From assembly GCF_023822005.2 (NCBI RefSeq), contig NZ_CP098806.1:310001-374000 (forward strand): a DNA stretch of 64,000 bases, in the 5' to 3' direction. How positions within the stretch are numbered: position 1 is the first letter of the stretch; every line of letters starts with the position of its first letter. The notes under the pieces are model-generated. The model did not search any database. It worked only from the letters and a program-made list of their open reading frames with translations, and was not told the origin of the DNA. This document shows positions 1-7,689 of the stretch, in pieces. Source of the DNA: Dyadobacter fanqingshengii. GTDB taxonomy: Bacteria; Bacteroidota; Bacteroidia; Cytophagales; Spirosomataceae. Position numbers and translations under genes: made by a program.

Positions 1-106
1 GATCACTTATATGGTGAATGGGAAGCAGTACATTGCCATCGCAGCGGGCGGGGCGCGTTACGGGTTGAAAGCGGGTGGGACGTATGTGGCGTTTGCGCTG
101 CCGTGA
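1..106 (+). CDS. C-terminal end of a PQQ-dependent (quinoprotein) dehydrogenase, partial
   Basis: Only the last 34 codons are inside the window, read in the frame beginning at base 2 and ending at the TGA at 104-106. The peptide contains YMVNGKQYIAIAAGG followed by YVAFALP, which matches the last beta-propeller blade and C-terminus of pyrroloquinoline-quinone aldose/alcohol dehydrogenases (consensus Y-x-V-x-GKQYV-x-IAAGG ... YVAFALP). Such enzymes work in the periplasm and oxidise aldoses or alcohols. The gene lies upstream of, and on the same strand as, a sugar-acid catabolic operon, which would fit production of an aldonate that the operon consumes. That link is inference, because the catalytic part lies outside the window. 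Confidence 0.7.
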   Translation, partial: ITYMVNGKQYIAIAAGGARYGLKAGGTYVAFALP

Positions 107-130
107 GGGGGGAGGGTGAGCTGTGGTCTC

Positions 131-332
131 GTTTGTCAGCTTGAAAGGCCGGGTGGCTGCTTGCCTTTTTTGTCAGCCGGAGCGGCCTGAGTTGTTCTTT
201 GCCTTTTCTGTCAGCCTGATCGGAGTCGAAGGCACATGCACAATGTTAATCCAAGCACACTGCATGGGGATGTTAGCCGCATCTGGGACGTGCCTTCGAC
301 CGCCCGGCGGCCCGGTCCGCTCAGGCTGACAA
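131..332. repeat. Palindromic intergenic repeat with tandem half-copies
   Basis: The gap between the dehydrogenase tail and the kinase gene holds three same-direction units that begin with TGTCAGC, near 134, 171 and 209. An inverted partner ending in TCAGGCTGACA lies near 322-332. The third unit (TGTCAGCCTGATCGGAGTCG, then AAGGCAC) pairs with the arm GTGCCTTCGAC...TCCGCTCAGGCTGACA. The right arm carries a 15-base GC-rich insertion and one mismatch. An inner CATGCA/TGCATG dyad lies between the arms. This looks like a REP/MITE-like intergenic palindrome rather than a gene. It could form a large hairpin in RNA and uncouple the two flanking transcripts. Copy number in the genome is unknown. Confidence 0.6.
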
Positions 333-385
333 GGGAATACACACTTAAATAACAACGAACTACCAACCAGTCAAAACCTAACACA

Positions 386-1393
386 ATGAAACGATATCTC
401 CTATGCTGCGACTGGGGCACAACGTCTTTCCGGTTACGGCTAGTTAATAGAGCGGATCAAGAATTGATCAACGAAGTGAGTTCGCAAAAGGGCATCGGCC
501 ACACCTACAACCTTTGGAAACAACATGAAGCAAGTGAACCAGAACGTATAACTTTCTTCAAAAAGCAGTTAAAAAATCAAATAGACATTTTATCAGCCAA
601 GGTTGGTTTTAGCTTAGATAACATCAAAATCTTATTGTCGGGCATGGCCTCTTCCTCCATCGGCATGCAGGAAATTCCTTACGCGCAACTTCCTTTTGCA
701 TTGGATGGTAGTGATGTTTTGATAAAACATCATGAAGCGGATGAGACATTGCCCAACGACATTATGCTTTTTTCCGGCGTTCGCGGCAGCCGGGATGTGA
801 TGCGGGGAGAGGAAACGCAGCTGATCGGGTTGGCGGAAATGATTCATCTTTCGGCTGATATCGACACGATTTTCATTCTTCCGGGAACGCATTCCAAACA
901 TTTGTACATCAAAAAAGGCGTCCTGGTTGATTTCAAAACTTACATGACGGGTGAAGTCTTCAATGTTATGTCCAGTTACAGCATACTGAAAGACTCAGTT
1001 ACAGTCAATTCCGATAAGCAGTTCAATGCTTTGGAATGGGCGGCATTTGACGATGGAATTGCGGAATCCGAACATTCCGAGATTTTAAATGCATTATTTA
1101 CAGTAAGGACGAGGCAACTTTTTGATTTATTAGATAAAAAACAAAATGCAATGTATTTGAGCGGCATATTGATCGGCTCCGAACTACGGCAATTGAAGCG
1201 TGAAACAAAGTGGCAGCTTGTACTTTGCTGTGGCCAAAATCTCCATGCACTTTATCACAAAGCTATAGAAACACTGCAACTGAGTGAAAGGACCTTTACT
1301 GTGCCGCCCGAAATGGTTGATAATGCTGCCTCAGCCGGACAGATTAAAATATTCGAATTTCAGAATTTACTATTGAACAAAATAAACTTATGA
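386..1393 (+). CDS. dgoK: 2-dehydro-3-deoxygalactonokinase (DgoK family)
   Basis: Phosphorylates 2-keto-3-deoxy-D-galactonate with ATP to give the 6-phosphate, a cytosolic step of the De Ley-Doudoroff (DgoKA) route for galactonate. The 335-residue protein has the usual family length (about 290-340). It shows the N-terminal phosphate-binding motif DWGTTSFR (residues 9-16), the family signature VMRGEETQ (138-145) and LPGTHSKH (165-172). The ATG start gives the expected N-terminus just ahead of the DWGTT strand. The stop codon overlaps the start of the aldolase gene (ATGA), so the two are probably translated together. A kinase for 2-keto-3-deoxygluconate is possible but less likely, because KdgK belongs to the unrelated PfkB family. 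Confidence 0.88.
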   Translation: MKRYLLCCDWGTTSFRLRLVNRADQELINEVSSQKGIGHTYNLWKQHEASEPERITFFKKQLKNQIDILSAKVGFSLDNIKILLSGMASSSIGMQEIPYAQLPFALDGSDVLIKHHEADETLPNDIMLFSGVRGSRDVMRGEETQLIGLAEMIHLSADIDTIFILPGTHSKHLYIKKGVLVDFKTYMTGEVFNVMSSYSILKDSVTVNSDKQFNALEWAAFDDGIAESEHSEILNALFTVRTRQLFDLLDKKQNAMYLSGILIGSELRQLKRETKWQLVLCCGQNLHALYHKAIETLQLSERTFTVPPEMVDNAASAGQIKIFEFQNLLLNKINL

Positions 1394-2028
1394 GTGAGCG
1401 TACATTTTCCTGGGAACTGTTTAATAAAGCGCCTCTGGTGGGCATTATCCGCAATATTTCACCTGACGATGTGCAAAAAATCCTGCCCGTTTATAAGGAA
1501 GCAGGACTGACAACCATTGAAATCACGATGAACACGCCTGGGGCTGCCGAAATGATCCGCCTGGCCCTGGAAACAGAAGGCGAGGGGTTGAATATCGGTG
1601 CTGGGACCGTGTGCACAAAAGATGATCTGGAAATTGCACTGGAAGCTGGCGCTCAGTTCATTGTAACACCCATCATTAATAAAAAAGTGATCAAATCCTG
1701 CGTCAAGAAGAAGGTGCCCATTTTTCCCGGCGCGTTCACACCAACTGAAATTTACAATGCCTGGACGCTAGGCGCAACGATGGTGAAAATATATCCTGCA
1801 ACCTCGCTCGGCCCGGAATATATCAAAGACCTTAAAGCCCCCATGAACCAGCTCAAACTGCTCCCAACTGGCGGCGTTGGCTTAGAAAACATGGCCGCTT
1901 TCCTGAAAGCCGGGGCCAATGGTCTTGGAGTAGGAGGGCAGTTATTTGACAAAAAACTGATTCAGGAACAAAATTGGGACGGCCTGAAAGCACATTTTCT
2001 TCAATTCAAAAGCAAACTCGCTTTGTAA
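1390..2028 (+). CDS. KDPG / KDPGal aldolase (Eda/DgoA family)
   Basis: Class I aldolase that splits 2-keto-3-deoxy-6-phospho-sugar acids into pyruvate and glyceraldehyde-3-phosphate in the cytosol. The 212-residue length is typical. Visible landmarks are the catalytic glutamate in TIEITMNTP (Glu44), the GAGTV loop (70-74), PGAFTPTE (113-120) and the Schiff-base lysine in MVKIYPA (Lys133). The gene starts inside the stop of the kinase gene, and its own TAA shares a base with the next start, so all three genes form a translationally coupled operon. Next to a DgoK, the physiological substrate is probably 2-keto-3-deoxy-6-phosphogalactonate (a DgoA role). Sequence alone does not separate this from Eda, so no symbol is given. 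Confidence 0.9.
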   Translation: MSERTFSWELFNKAPLVGIIRNISPDDVQKILPVYKEAGLTTIEITMNTPGAAEMIRLALETEGEGLNIGAGTVCTKDDLEIALEAGAQFIVTPIINKKVIKSCVKKKVPIFPGAFTPTEIYNAWTLGATMVKIYPATSLGPEYIKDLKAPMNQLKLLPTGGVGLENMAAFLKAGANGLGVGGQLFDKKLIQEQNWDGLKAHFLQFKSKLAL

Positions 2029-3326
2029 TGGTGAACAAAACCAAGAATTACCGCTGGCTCATCGTCGTACTGCTTTTCACGGCCACTACCATCAATTATC
2101 TCGACCGACAGATCATTGGTCTGCTTAAACCTATTCTTGAAAAGGAATTTGTGTGGACAGAAACTGACTTTGCACGCATTGTGATGGCTTTTACCGCTGC
2201 ATATGCACTGGGTTTGTTGCTGTTCGGCTGGCTGATTGACAAAATTGGGACAAAAAAGGGTTATTCGATTACCATTGTTTTTTGGAGCATTGCGGGCATG
2301 CTGCACGCGGTGGCCAGAAGCGCATTTGGTTTTGGTGTCGCACGTGTAGGACTTGGTTTGGGCGAGGCAGGGAACTATCCGGCAGCGGTGAAGACGGTTG
2401 CGGAATGGTTTCCAAAGAAAGAGCGTGCATTGGCAACAGGTCTTTTCAATGCCGGAACGAGCGTAGGCGTAGTTGTGGCATTGTTGCTAGTTCCCTGGAT
2501 ATTAAGTCATTATGGCTGGCAGGAAGTGTTTTGGATTACGGGTGCATTGGGTTTTGTGTGGCTGGTTTTCTGGCTGATTTATTATGACATTCCCGCGCAG
2601 CAAAAGCGCCTCAGCGCAGAAGAACTGCATTACATTGTGAGCGGTCAGGACCCGGACGAACACGGCGCTGAGAAACAGCCTGTGCAATGGATCAAGCTCT
2701 TCACATTTCCGCAAACCTGGGCATACATCACCGGAAAAGGCCTTATTGACCCCATTTACTGGTTTTTTCTGTTTTGGTTGCCGTCCTATTTCGCCTCCAC
2801 GTTTAACCTGGACCTCAAAAAACCAAGTCTGGAACTAATGTTGATATACACCGCAACCACAATCGGCAGCATCGGCGGCGGCTATTTATCTTCATGGCTC
2901 ATCAAAAAAGGCTGGCCCACATTGAAAGCCAGAAAAGCCGTGCTCCTGGCTTTCGCCATACTGGAATTATCGGTAATCCTGATCCAATTCGCCGGCGACG
3001 TCTGGATCGCCGTGGGCCTTATCAGTTTCGCCGTAGCCTTACACCAGGCCTGGGCAACGAACGTTTTCACCTTACCATCCGACCTTTTTCCAAAGCAAGC
3101 AGTAAGTTCAGTTGTAGGGATCGGCGGCATGGCAGGAGCTGTCGGAGGGATTTTATTTCCAATCCTGATCGGCAGTCTGCTCGACAGTTACAAAGCTGCC
3201 GGAAATCTGGAAGGGGGCTATAACATCATCTTCACCATCTGCGGCTGCACTTATTTAATTGCCTGGCTGATTATACACTTGCTAACAAAAACTGCGAAAA
3301 TTGTGGAGCTGGATGAGTTGCGGTAA
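2028..3326 (+). CDS. MFS transporter, hexuronate/galactonate-type (anion:cation symporter family)
   Basis: Inner-membrane carrier of 432 residues with about 12 hydrophobic helices. It belongs to the ExuT/DgoT-like branch of the major facilitator superfamily: INYLDRQIIG in helix 1 (residues 22-31), the loop 2-3 motif DKIGTKKG (71-78), and a GLGEAGNYPAAVKTVAEWFP segment typical of sugar-acid symporters. I place the start at the ATG that shares its A with the TAA of the aldolase gene. An in-frame start 54 bases upstream would run deep into the aldolase and add a hydrophilic N-terminus that the family lacks. Operon position makes uptake of galactonate or a related hexonate/hexuronate likely, but the exact substrate is inferred. 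Confidence 0.88.
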   Translation: MVNKTKNYRWLIVVLLFTATTINYLDRQIIGLLKPILEKEFVWTETDFARIVMAFTAAYALGLLLFGWLIDKIGTKKGYSITIVFWSIAGMLHAVARSAFGFGVARVGLGLGEAGNYPAAVKTVAEWFPKKERALATGLFNAGTSVGVVVALLLVPWILSHYGWQEVFWITGALGFVWLVFWLIYYDIPAQQKRLSAEELHYIVSGQDPDEHGAEKQPVQWIKLFTFPQTWAYITGKGLIDPIYWFFLFWLPSYFASTFNLDLKKPSLELMLIYTATTIGSIGGGYLSSWLIKKGWPTLKARKAVLLAFAILELSVILIQFAGDVWIAVGLISFAVALHQAWATNVFTLPSDLFPKQAVSSVVGIGGMAGAVGGILFPILIGSLLDSYKAAGNLEGGYNIIFTICGCTYLIAWLIIHLLTKTAKIVELDELR

Positions 3327-3344
3327 CTAGGGTGAAGGTAAATG

Positions 3345-3668
3345 TTAATGTATTTCGATAAGGTTCTGCAAATTGCCTTGCTGGATGCGCTCGAAAATTT
3401 TGGGAATAAGTAATTTCAATGTGTCCCTTCTGTTATTAAATGCGCAAAGCACAAATATTGTAACGCCAAGACGCTCAATATTTTGCTGATAAGTCAGGTT
3501 TCTGTCGACTGTTACAAAGATTTCAAATTCATCTTTAATCATCAAGCTAAGCAATTCGCCGTTTTTCTTTCCCAACCAACCTTTGTCTCGAACGGTCCAG
3601 ACCTCATGCTACATCCCGAAATCTTGACGCAGCTTACGTGGCAAACTTTCGTCAAGCAAAATTTTCAT
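3345..3668 (-). pseudogene. DUF5615 PIN-like toxin gene interrupted by an in-frame amber codon
   Basis: Reading the minus strand from the ATG at 3668 gives a normal DUF5615 N-terminus (MKILLDESLPRKLRQDFG), then Met, then TAG at 3611-3609. The same frame continues with HEVWTVRDKGWLGKKNGELL and the rest of the domain, including a FVTVDRNL segment, to the true stop at 3345. Only this one codon (CAG to TAG would restore it) breaks an otherwise intact 107-codon reading frame. DUF5615 proteins are PIN-like putative RNase toxins, normally encoded right after a DUF433 antitoxin. That partner overlaps this start by 17 bases. Restart at an internal codon (reading MGKKNGE) would lose the first acidic residue of the active site, so the product is probably inactive. 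Confidence 0.82.
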
Positions 3669-3882
3669 GCAACACTTTTTCAGTCGTCAAAGTTTTTTTT
3701 GCCATTTCCAAAACAGTCAATGCAGCTTCTTTTGTAACAGATGGGAAGTCATCAAGGAATTCTGAAAGTGGTTCTCCACCTTCAATGTAATCAAAAAGGT
3801 TTTTAATTGGAACGCGCGTTCCAGCAAAGACTGCCGCTCCACTCATTATTTCCGGGTCGATACTCACTTGTCCGAATCGCAT
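3652..3882 (-). CDS. DUF433 antitoxin
   Basis: A 76-residue DUF433 protein, the small winged-helix-like antitoxin usually paired with DUF5615 toxins. Features are an N-terminal strand (MRFGQVSIDPEIMSG), the signature FAGTRVPIKNLFDYIEGG and a C-terminal FLDDFPSVTKEAALTVLEMA helix pair. I chose the ATG at 3882 because DUF433 proteins begin with a short strand directly before the DPEIMSG stretch. An in-frame ATG at 3903 is possible. The longer frame back to 4011 needs a TTG and runs over the acetyltransferase start. The antitoxin frame looks intact although the toxin downstream is broken. Loss of the toxin leaves the antitoxin dispensable or repurposed; this last point is inference. Confidence 0.78.
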   Translation of the reverse strand: MRFGQVSIDPEIMSGAAVFAGTRVPIKNLFDYIEGGEPLSEFLDDFPSVTKEAALTVLEMAKKTLTTEKVLHENFA

Positions 3883-4002
3883 GATTTTAAATTCTTTGTT
3901 CATTCGAATGTACATAAAATTGCCGAATGTAAACAGCACCTTTGCCTTTAAGTGCACCAACGACTTATCTTTGTCTGATAGATCAAACCAGCATTGAACC
4001 CA

Positions 4003-4455
4003 ATGATTCAACTTTTAAGAACAACTTCCGAACATCCTGATTTCAGTGCACTTGTGAAATCACTGGATGCATATTTAGCTGTAACAGATGGCGATGAGCA
4101 TGCTTTTTACAATCAATACAACAAAATTGATATGATCAAGCATGTCGTTTTGGCTTACGAAAATGACATTGCAATCGGCTGCGGCGCGATTAAGGCTTTT
4201 GGAGATGATGCAATGGAAGTGAAACGGATGTTTGTTGCAGAGGCTGGCCGAAATAAGGGAATTGCATCCACATTATTAAAGGAACTGGAACATTGGGCCG
4301 CCGAACTCGGTTTCAAACGCTGCGTGCTGGAAACCGGCAAACGCCAGGCAGAAGCCATCGCGCTTTATAAAAAGAACGGTTACCAGGTTACCGAAAATTA
4401 CGGACAGTATATAGGTGTTGCGAATAGCGTTTGTTTTGAGAAAGTGCTTGCTTAA
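4003..4455 (+). CDS. GNAT-family N-acetyltransferase
   Basis: A 150-residue single-domain acetyltransferase predicted to move an acetyl group from acetyl-CoA to an amine. The acetyl-CoA pyrophosphate loop is visible as GRNKGIA (residues 82-88), preceded by the strand MEVKRMFV. It is followed by CVLETGKRQAEAIALYKKNGY, the usual beta5/alpha4 region with the ALY-KK-GY motif. The ATG at 4003 is preferred over a TTG nine bases upstream. The substrate cannot be told from sequence. It sits between two small toxin-antitoxin loci and is divergent from the DUF433 gene. There is no sign that it is itself a GNAT toxin: no RHH antitoxin gene lies next to it. Confidence 0.85.
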   Translation: MIQLLRTTSEHPDFSALVKSLDAYLAVTDGDEHAFYNQYNKIDMIKHVVLAYENDIAIGCGAIKAFGDDAMEVKRMFVAEAGRNKGIASTLLKELEHWAAELGFKRCVLETGKRQAEAIALYKKNGYQVTENYGQYIGVANSVCFEKVLA

Positions 4456-4609
4456 CACAGATATTGTCCCACTGAAAGATGAGATCCGACAACTCAATTT
4501 GAAGCTTCACCTTTGCTTTCAAAGCTGCGAAAACGCGCATTAGTGCATCTAATGTGACGTTTCCAGCACTATTTTCCAATCTGGAAATCTGCGCTTTTCT
4601 CAATAAAGG
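4388..4609 (-). pseudogene. Remnant of an XRE/Cro-type HTH antitoxin
   Basis: The minus strand encodes KAQISRLENSAGNVTLDAL followed by MRVFAALKAKVKLQIEL. This is the second half of an HTH_3 domain (recognition helix and following helices) as seen in HigA-like antitoxins. The frame is closed by a TAA just upstream (4612-4610), so the first two helices are missing. The end of the frame runs antisense into the acetyltransferase 3' end. No HigB-like toxin frame is present. This is best read as a truncated gene fragment in a region that holds other toxin-antitoxin debris. Confidence 0.5.
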
Positions 4610-4625
4610 TTAAGCTATATTGTAA

Positions 4626-5051
4626 TTACTTGGCAAGTGATATATAGTCAGTCCAGTAAATCTTTGGATTTACAATCTGTGTATTCTCGTAAATTTCGAT
4701 CGTGAAATCGGTGTGATTGCCGGTTATTAAAAAGTCTGCTTTGCTTTCGGCTGCTAGTTCCAATAGTTTATTGTCGTCCTTATCAGATAGTATATCCAAT
4801 TTTGTTTTTGGATTGTACATAGTGGCTACACGCTCAATTTCAGTGAGCACGAATTGCGCCTTTACAATGAAATCAGGGAACCTGGCAAACTTTTTTCTGT
4901 TCAAAACCTCCATGTATTCTCTAAGCAATGGTTCCGACAGGCAAATTTGAAGATTCGGATTTGAAAGGACTCCTTGCAGTATCAGGTATGGATAGCTGCG
5001 CTGGATAAGTGCAGAAACCAGCACATTGGTGTCAACTACGAGTTTTTGCAT
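4626..5051 (-). CDS. PIN-domain toxin (COG1569-type putative ribonuclease)
   Basis: A 141-residue PIN protein, predicted to be a metal-dependent RNase toxin. The acidic active-site residues are visible: Asp7 in VVDTNVLVSAL, Glu45 in LLREYMEVL, Asp90/Asp92 in DILSDKDDNKLLELA and Asp106 in the ADFLITGNH motif that defines this subfamily. Its start overlaps the end of the antitoxin gene by 20 bases, the normal arrangement for a co-translated toxin. The frame is full length with no lesions, unlike the DUF5615 gene nearby. Target RNA is unknown. Confidence 0.87.
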   Translation of the reverse strand: MQKLVVDTNVLVSALIQRSYPYLILQGVLSNPNLQICLSEPLLREYMEVLNRKKFARFPDFIVKAQFVLTEIERVATMYNPKTKLDILSDKDDNKLLELAAESKADFLITGNHTDFTIEIYENTQIVNPKIYWTDYISLAK

Positions 5052-5262
5052 GTTTCCGATTTGCCCTGACCTCTTTGGTAATTTCGTTCATGGTCATTTT
5101 AGACAAACCGTATTTTTCCGCAAGCTCAATACTCTCAGTCAATTTTTGTTTTGACAATTCTCTGCTTACAATGTCAACAAGCGTTGAGAATTCGTAATTC
5201 GTTGACTTTAAGCCATATTTCGAAATCTCTCCTTCGGATACAGCAATGTTTATATTCTTCAT
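5032..5262 (-). CDS. Antitoxin of the PIN-domain toxin
   Basis: A 76-residue protein with no signal peptide. A predicted N-terminal strand (MKNINIAVSEGEISKYG) is followed by helices rich in Glu and Lys and a basic C-terminus (EVRANRKHAKTRS). I do not recognise a named DNA-binding fold with certainty. Position (upstream of and overlapping a COG1569 PIN toxin), size and composition make it the cognate antitoxin. The first strand and following helix could form the DNA-binding half and the C-terminal helices the toxin-binding half, as in similar modules. A consensus promoter ends 18 bases before its ATG, so the operon is probably autoregulated there. Confidence 0.75.
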   Translation of the reverse strand: MKNINIAVSEGEISKYGLKSTNYEFSTLVDIVSRELSKQKLTESIELAEKYGLSKMTMNEITKEVRANRKHAKTRS

Positions 5263-5279
5263 AGTGTAGGTGTTTGACT

Positions 5280-5310
5280 CAAATATAAACGAATTTACAA
5301 TTTATTCAAA
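5280..5310 (-). promoter_or_regulatory. Bacteroidota-type promoter of the PIN toxin-antitoxin operon
   Basis: On the minus strand TTTG (5310-5307) is followed after exactly 19 bases by TATATTTG (5287-5280). This is a perfect fit to the Bacteroidota primary sigma pattern TTTG-N19-TAnnTTTG. Transcription would start near 5273, only about 11 bases before the antitoxin ATG, so the leader is very short with little room for a Shine-Dalgarno sequence. Confidence 0.7.
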
Positions 5311-5317
5311 CACAACC

Positions 5318-6727
5318 CTACCGCCCATTCCCCTCAAACCACCCCACAATCTCCGGATACAAATCTGCCAGCACCTGACCCTTTTTTCTATTCTTATACA
5401 GATTCACCAGAAACTGATTGAACTCGGCGAATTTTAGGAAGCCGCGGGAGTTTACCATCTGGTTTTCGGTTGCGGCGATGAGTGCCGGCTGGTCTTTTTC
5501 CGGGGCGTAGTCGACGTATCGGAGGGAGACGAGCGCCCAGTTCATGTATTCGTTGAAGGAAGAATAGGCGTCGTTGTAGTATTTAGCTGCTTTTTCGGGG
5601 TTGTTCCAGATGCTGAGGTTGCTGAGTGCTTTGTCGATTCTGGCTGCGTATTCGGGCTTTTCGGATTCGGGGTTGATGAATGCGTGGTTGAGTTCGGTAA
5701 AGACAATTGTGCCATCGCGCACGAGCGAGCCTTCTTTTGACACGGATACCGTGCTGCCATTGCGGGGGAATGGAAAGTTTACATGCGCTTGTGCTTCTTT
5801 GAAACCATCGTAATCAAACCGGGTGGCTGATTGATTACTGCTTACCAGCGGAGAAAATATGATTTTGAAAGAATCATATTTTGTGGAAGGGAAGTTTTTT
5901 ACCAGCCATTTTTGCATTTCCGGAACGCCGATTGAGTCGCGGTAACTGGTGATCAGCGCATTGTAATATTGTTCATGGGCCTTATAGAAATCAGCAAATT
6001 TGCTTTTCGTGGCCAATTCCTGCAACCCGGGAATGAAAGGTTTTAAATGATTCTCGTCTGAATTCCCTATACGCGTGTAAATGGCACTGGGCTTAATCGT
6101 TCCGTTTTCAAAATTAAATGCATAGGCATCCATTTTGTAACCATGCGAATTGTTTAAATCCGTAATCTCCTTGTTCAGCGCAGTAATGACAGGCTCGGTG
6201 CTGTATTGTTCAAACCATTTCATCACGTCGGCATAGTAAGGCGTTGAGTTCATGATCAAACCGTTATCCTTTTTGCCTGTTTCAGTGATAGCAAATGCCA
6301 CATTAATCAACTCATACATGGCGGGAATTTCTACAAATGTTTTGCCGCTATGAGACGATTTGTAATTTTCGGAAAAACGGGCACGGGGGACGTCCAGAAT
6401 TCCTTTAACAGCAGTAAGCGCACTGTCTTTCGCATTCATCAATATAACAAATTCATGATAGCTGCCTGGTTTCACATCAAAGCGGATAGAATCCTGATCG
6501 GTAAAAAAAGTGACGGGCAGGCCCTCTTCCGGAACTCTGACGTCAAACACATCAGGGCGGATGGACGGGTCAATGTTCCAGGATGCCTTTCGCAACTCCT
6601 TCCCGATCTTGGTATCAGCGATTTTGGAAGAAGCTTTGATAACAACAGGTTTTTGAGAAAAGGAATCGGAAAAAGTTAGAAGCAAGAAAAGTATAAATAA
6701 GAGGTGAGTGTTTGCGTGTATGCCCAT
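5318..6727 (-). CDS. Exported DUF4932 domain protein
   Basis: A 469-residue protein with an N-terminal signal peptide (LLFILFLLLTFSDSFSQ, cleavage near residue 25), so it is exported. The body matches the DUF4932 family of Bacteroidota, recognised by the central FTELNHAFINPESEK stretch (family form E-F-S-H-S-F-x-N-P). The conserved Glu and His there suggest a metal site, and a peptidase-like role is plausible but unproven. The first 120 residues form a separate beta-rich region. No catalytic claim can be made from sequence alone. It lies upstream of the PIN module on the same strand and has no obvious operon partner. Confidence 0.72.
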   Translation of the reverse strand: MGIHANTHLLFILFLLLTFSDSFSQKPVVIKASSKIADTKIGKELRKASWNIDPSIRPDVFDVRVPEEGLPVTFFTDQDSIRFDVKPGSYHEFVILMNAKDSALTAVKGILDVPRARFSENYKSSHSGKTFVEIPAMYELINVAFAITETGKKDNGLIMNSTPYYADVMKWFEQYSTEPVITALNKEITDLNNSHGYKMDAYAFNFENGTIKPSAIYTRIGNSDENHLKPFIPGLQELATKSKFADFYKAHEQYYNALITSYRDSIGVPEMQKWLVKNFPSTKYDSFKIIFSPLVSSNQSATRFDYDGFKEAQAHVNFPFPRNGSTVSVSKEGSLVRDGTIVFTELNHAFINPESEKPEYAARIDKALSNLSIWNNPEKAAKYYNDAYSSFNEYMNWALVSLRYVDYAPEKDQPALIAATENQMVNSRGFLKFAEFNQFLVNLYKNRKKGQVLADLYPEIVGWFEGNGR

Positions 6728-6839
6728 GCGGTGGATATATTTTAAATTCTGGATACTAAAGCAGCGGGTAGTGGAATACGATGTTTCACAAACATTTGAA
6801 CCATCACCTGACTCAGTTTGGCGTTTAACTTATCCAGCA

Positions 6840-7688
6840 TTAATAGGAAAACTCCATAGTGTAGGGGATAAAACCCTGACTATTGGATTCGACTTTTACT
6901 CTGCTTGGATAACCGTTTGCGCCATATTCGTATTTATATTCAATGAAATAGACTGGGCCGGCCGCGTCTATAACGGTCTCTTTCACAATGTTATTCGGGC
7001 TCAGTGAATGTGCGGCCAATTGTCCGTTCCGGTCAATTCCAAGTTTGAAAAATGGGTTAGGATGACTGTCATATTCATATTCAATCCGATTGGCAACAGA
7101 GGGCTGTGATGCATATGTGGCTGTGCTCGTGACAACATTATGCTGCTCATTTCTTATATAGTTTGTGGTGATATCATTGGATCCATAACTTCTTTCCAAA
7201 AAAACTTCTCGCTTTACAAACCCTTGTTTGTCAAAAAGATACGTACGTGTATAATTGCTCAGAAACACCAGATTCTCTTCGGTAACTGTTCGCAACGTGT
7301 CAAAAACGGGCGCATCGAACCGGATCGAATAGGATGGTTTGAAAACATCAGAAACATACTGTGATTCGGCGATCCACTGCGCAGCTTCTACATCGTAGGA
7401 TTCCAGCGTCGCGCCATTTCTTTTGAAACTTCCGGTTTGATAATGTCCCGGAACGTTGAACAACAAATATTTCTTTTGCTCGCGAAGCAAATCACCTTCA
7501 TAGAAGTATTCCGCGAATAATTTCCCGTTATACAGCAGCTTTGTCAGTTTGACATCCACAGCGGACGTTCCAAAAGGGGCCTGTTGTTTTGCCAAAACAG
7601 CCGGGTCTGGCGACGGCGTTGGCTGATCTTTGTCATCGCTACAAGACGCGAGACATAGCAAAAAGAGCAGGGCTAAAACTTTTTTCAT
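6840..7688 (-). CDS. Putative lipoprotein of unknown function
   Basis: A 282-residue protein with a clear lipoprotein signal peptide: MKKVLALLFLLCLASC with the lipid-accepting Cys at position 16, followed by SDDKDQ. Acidic residues after the Cys often mark surface export of lipoproteins in Bacteroidota. The remainder is beta-rich with Tyr-rich segments (EYFYEGDLLREQKKYLL, IEYEYDSHPNPFFKLG) of the type seen in YD-like Cytophagales lipoproteins that follow a strand-turn-strand rhythm. I cannot assign a family. Its start is one base from the stop of the upstream Arg/Pro-rich exported protein gene, so the two are probably one operon. Confidence 0.75.
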   Translation of the reverse strand: MKKVLALLFLLCLASCSDDKDQPTPSPDPAVLAKQQAPFGTSAVDVKLTKLLYNGKLFAEYFYEGDLLREQKKYLLFNVPGHYQTGSFKRNGATLESYDVEAAQWIAESQYVSDVFKPSYSIRFDAPVFDTLRTVTEENLVFLSNYTRTYLFDKQGFVKREVFLERSYGSNDITTNYIRNEQHNVVTSTATYASQPSVANRIEYEYDSHPNPFFKLGIDRNGQLAAHSLSPNNIVKETVIDAAGPVYFIEYKYEYGANGYPSRVKVESNSQGFIPYTMEFSY

Positions 7689-7689
7689 A

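Noticed and set aside
123..420. Three overlapping open frames on both strands (68, 60 and 69 codons)
   Set aside because: They lie inside the palindromic repeat, read through its arms and show no family resemblance.
1974..2027. Longer N-terminus for the MFS carrier
   Set aside because: It would overlap the aldolase by 54 bases and add a hydrophilic stretch that the family lacks; the TAATG junction gives the normal N-terminus.
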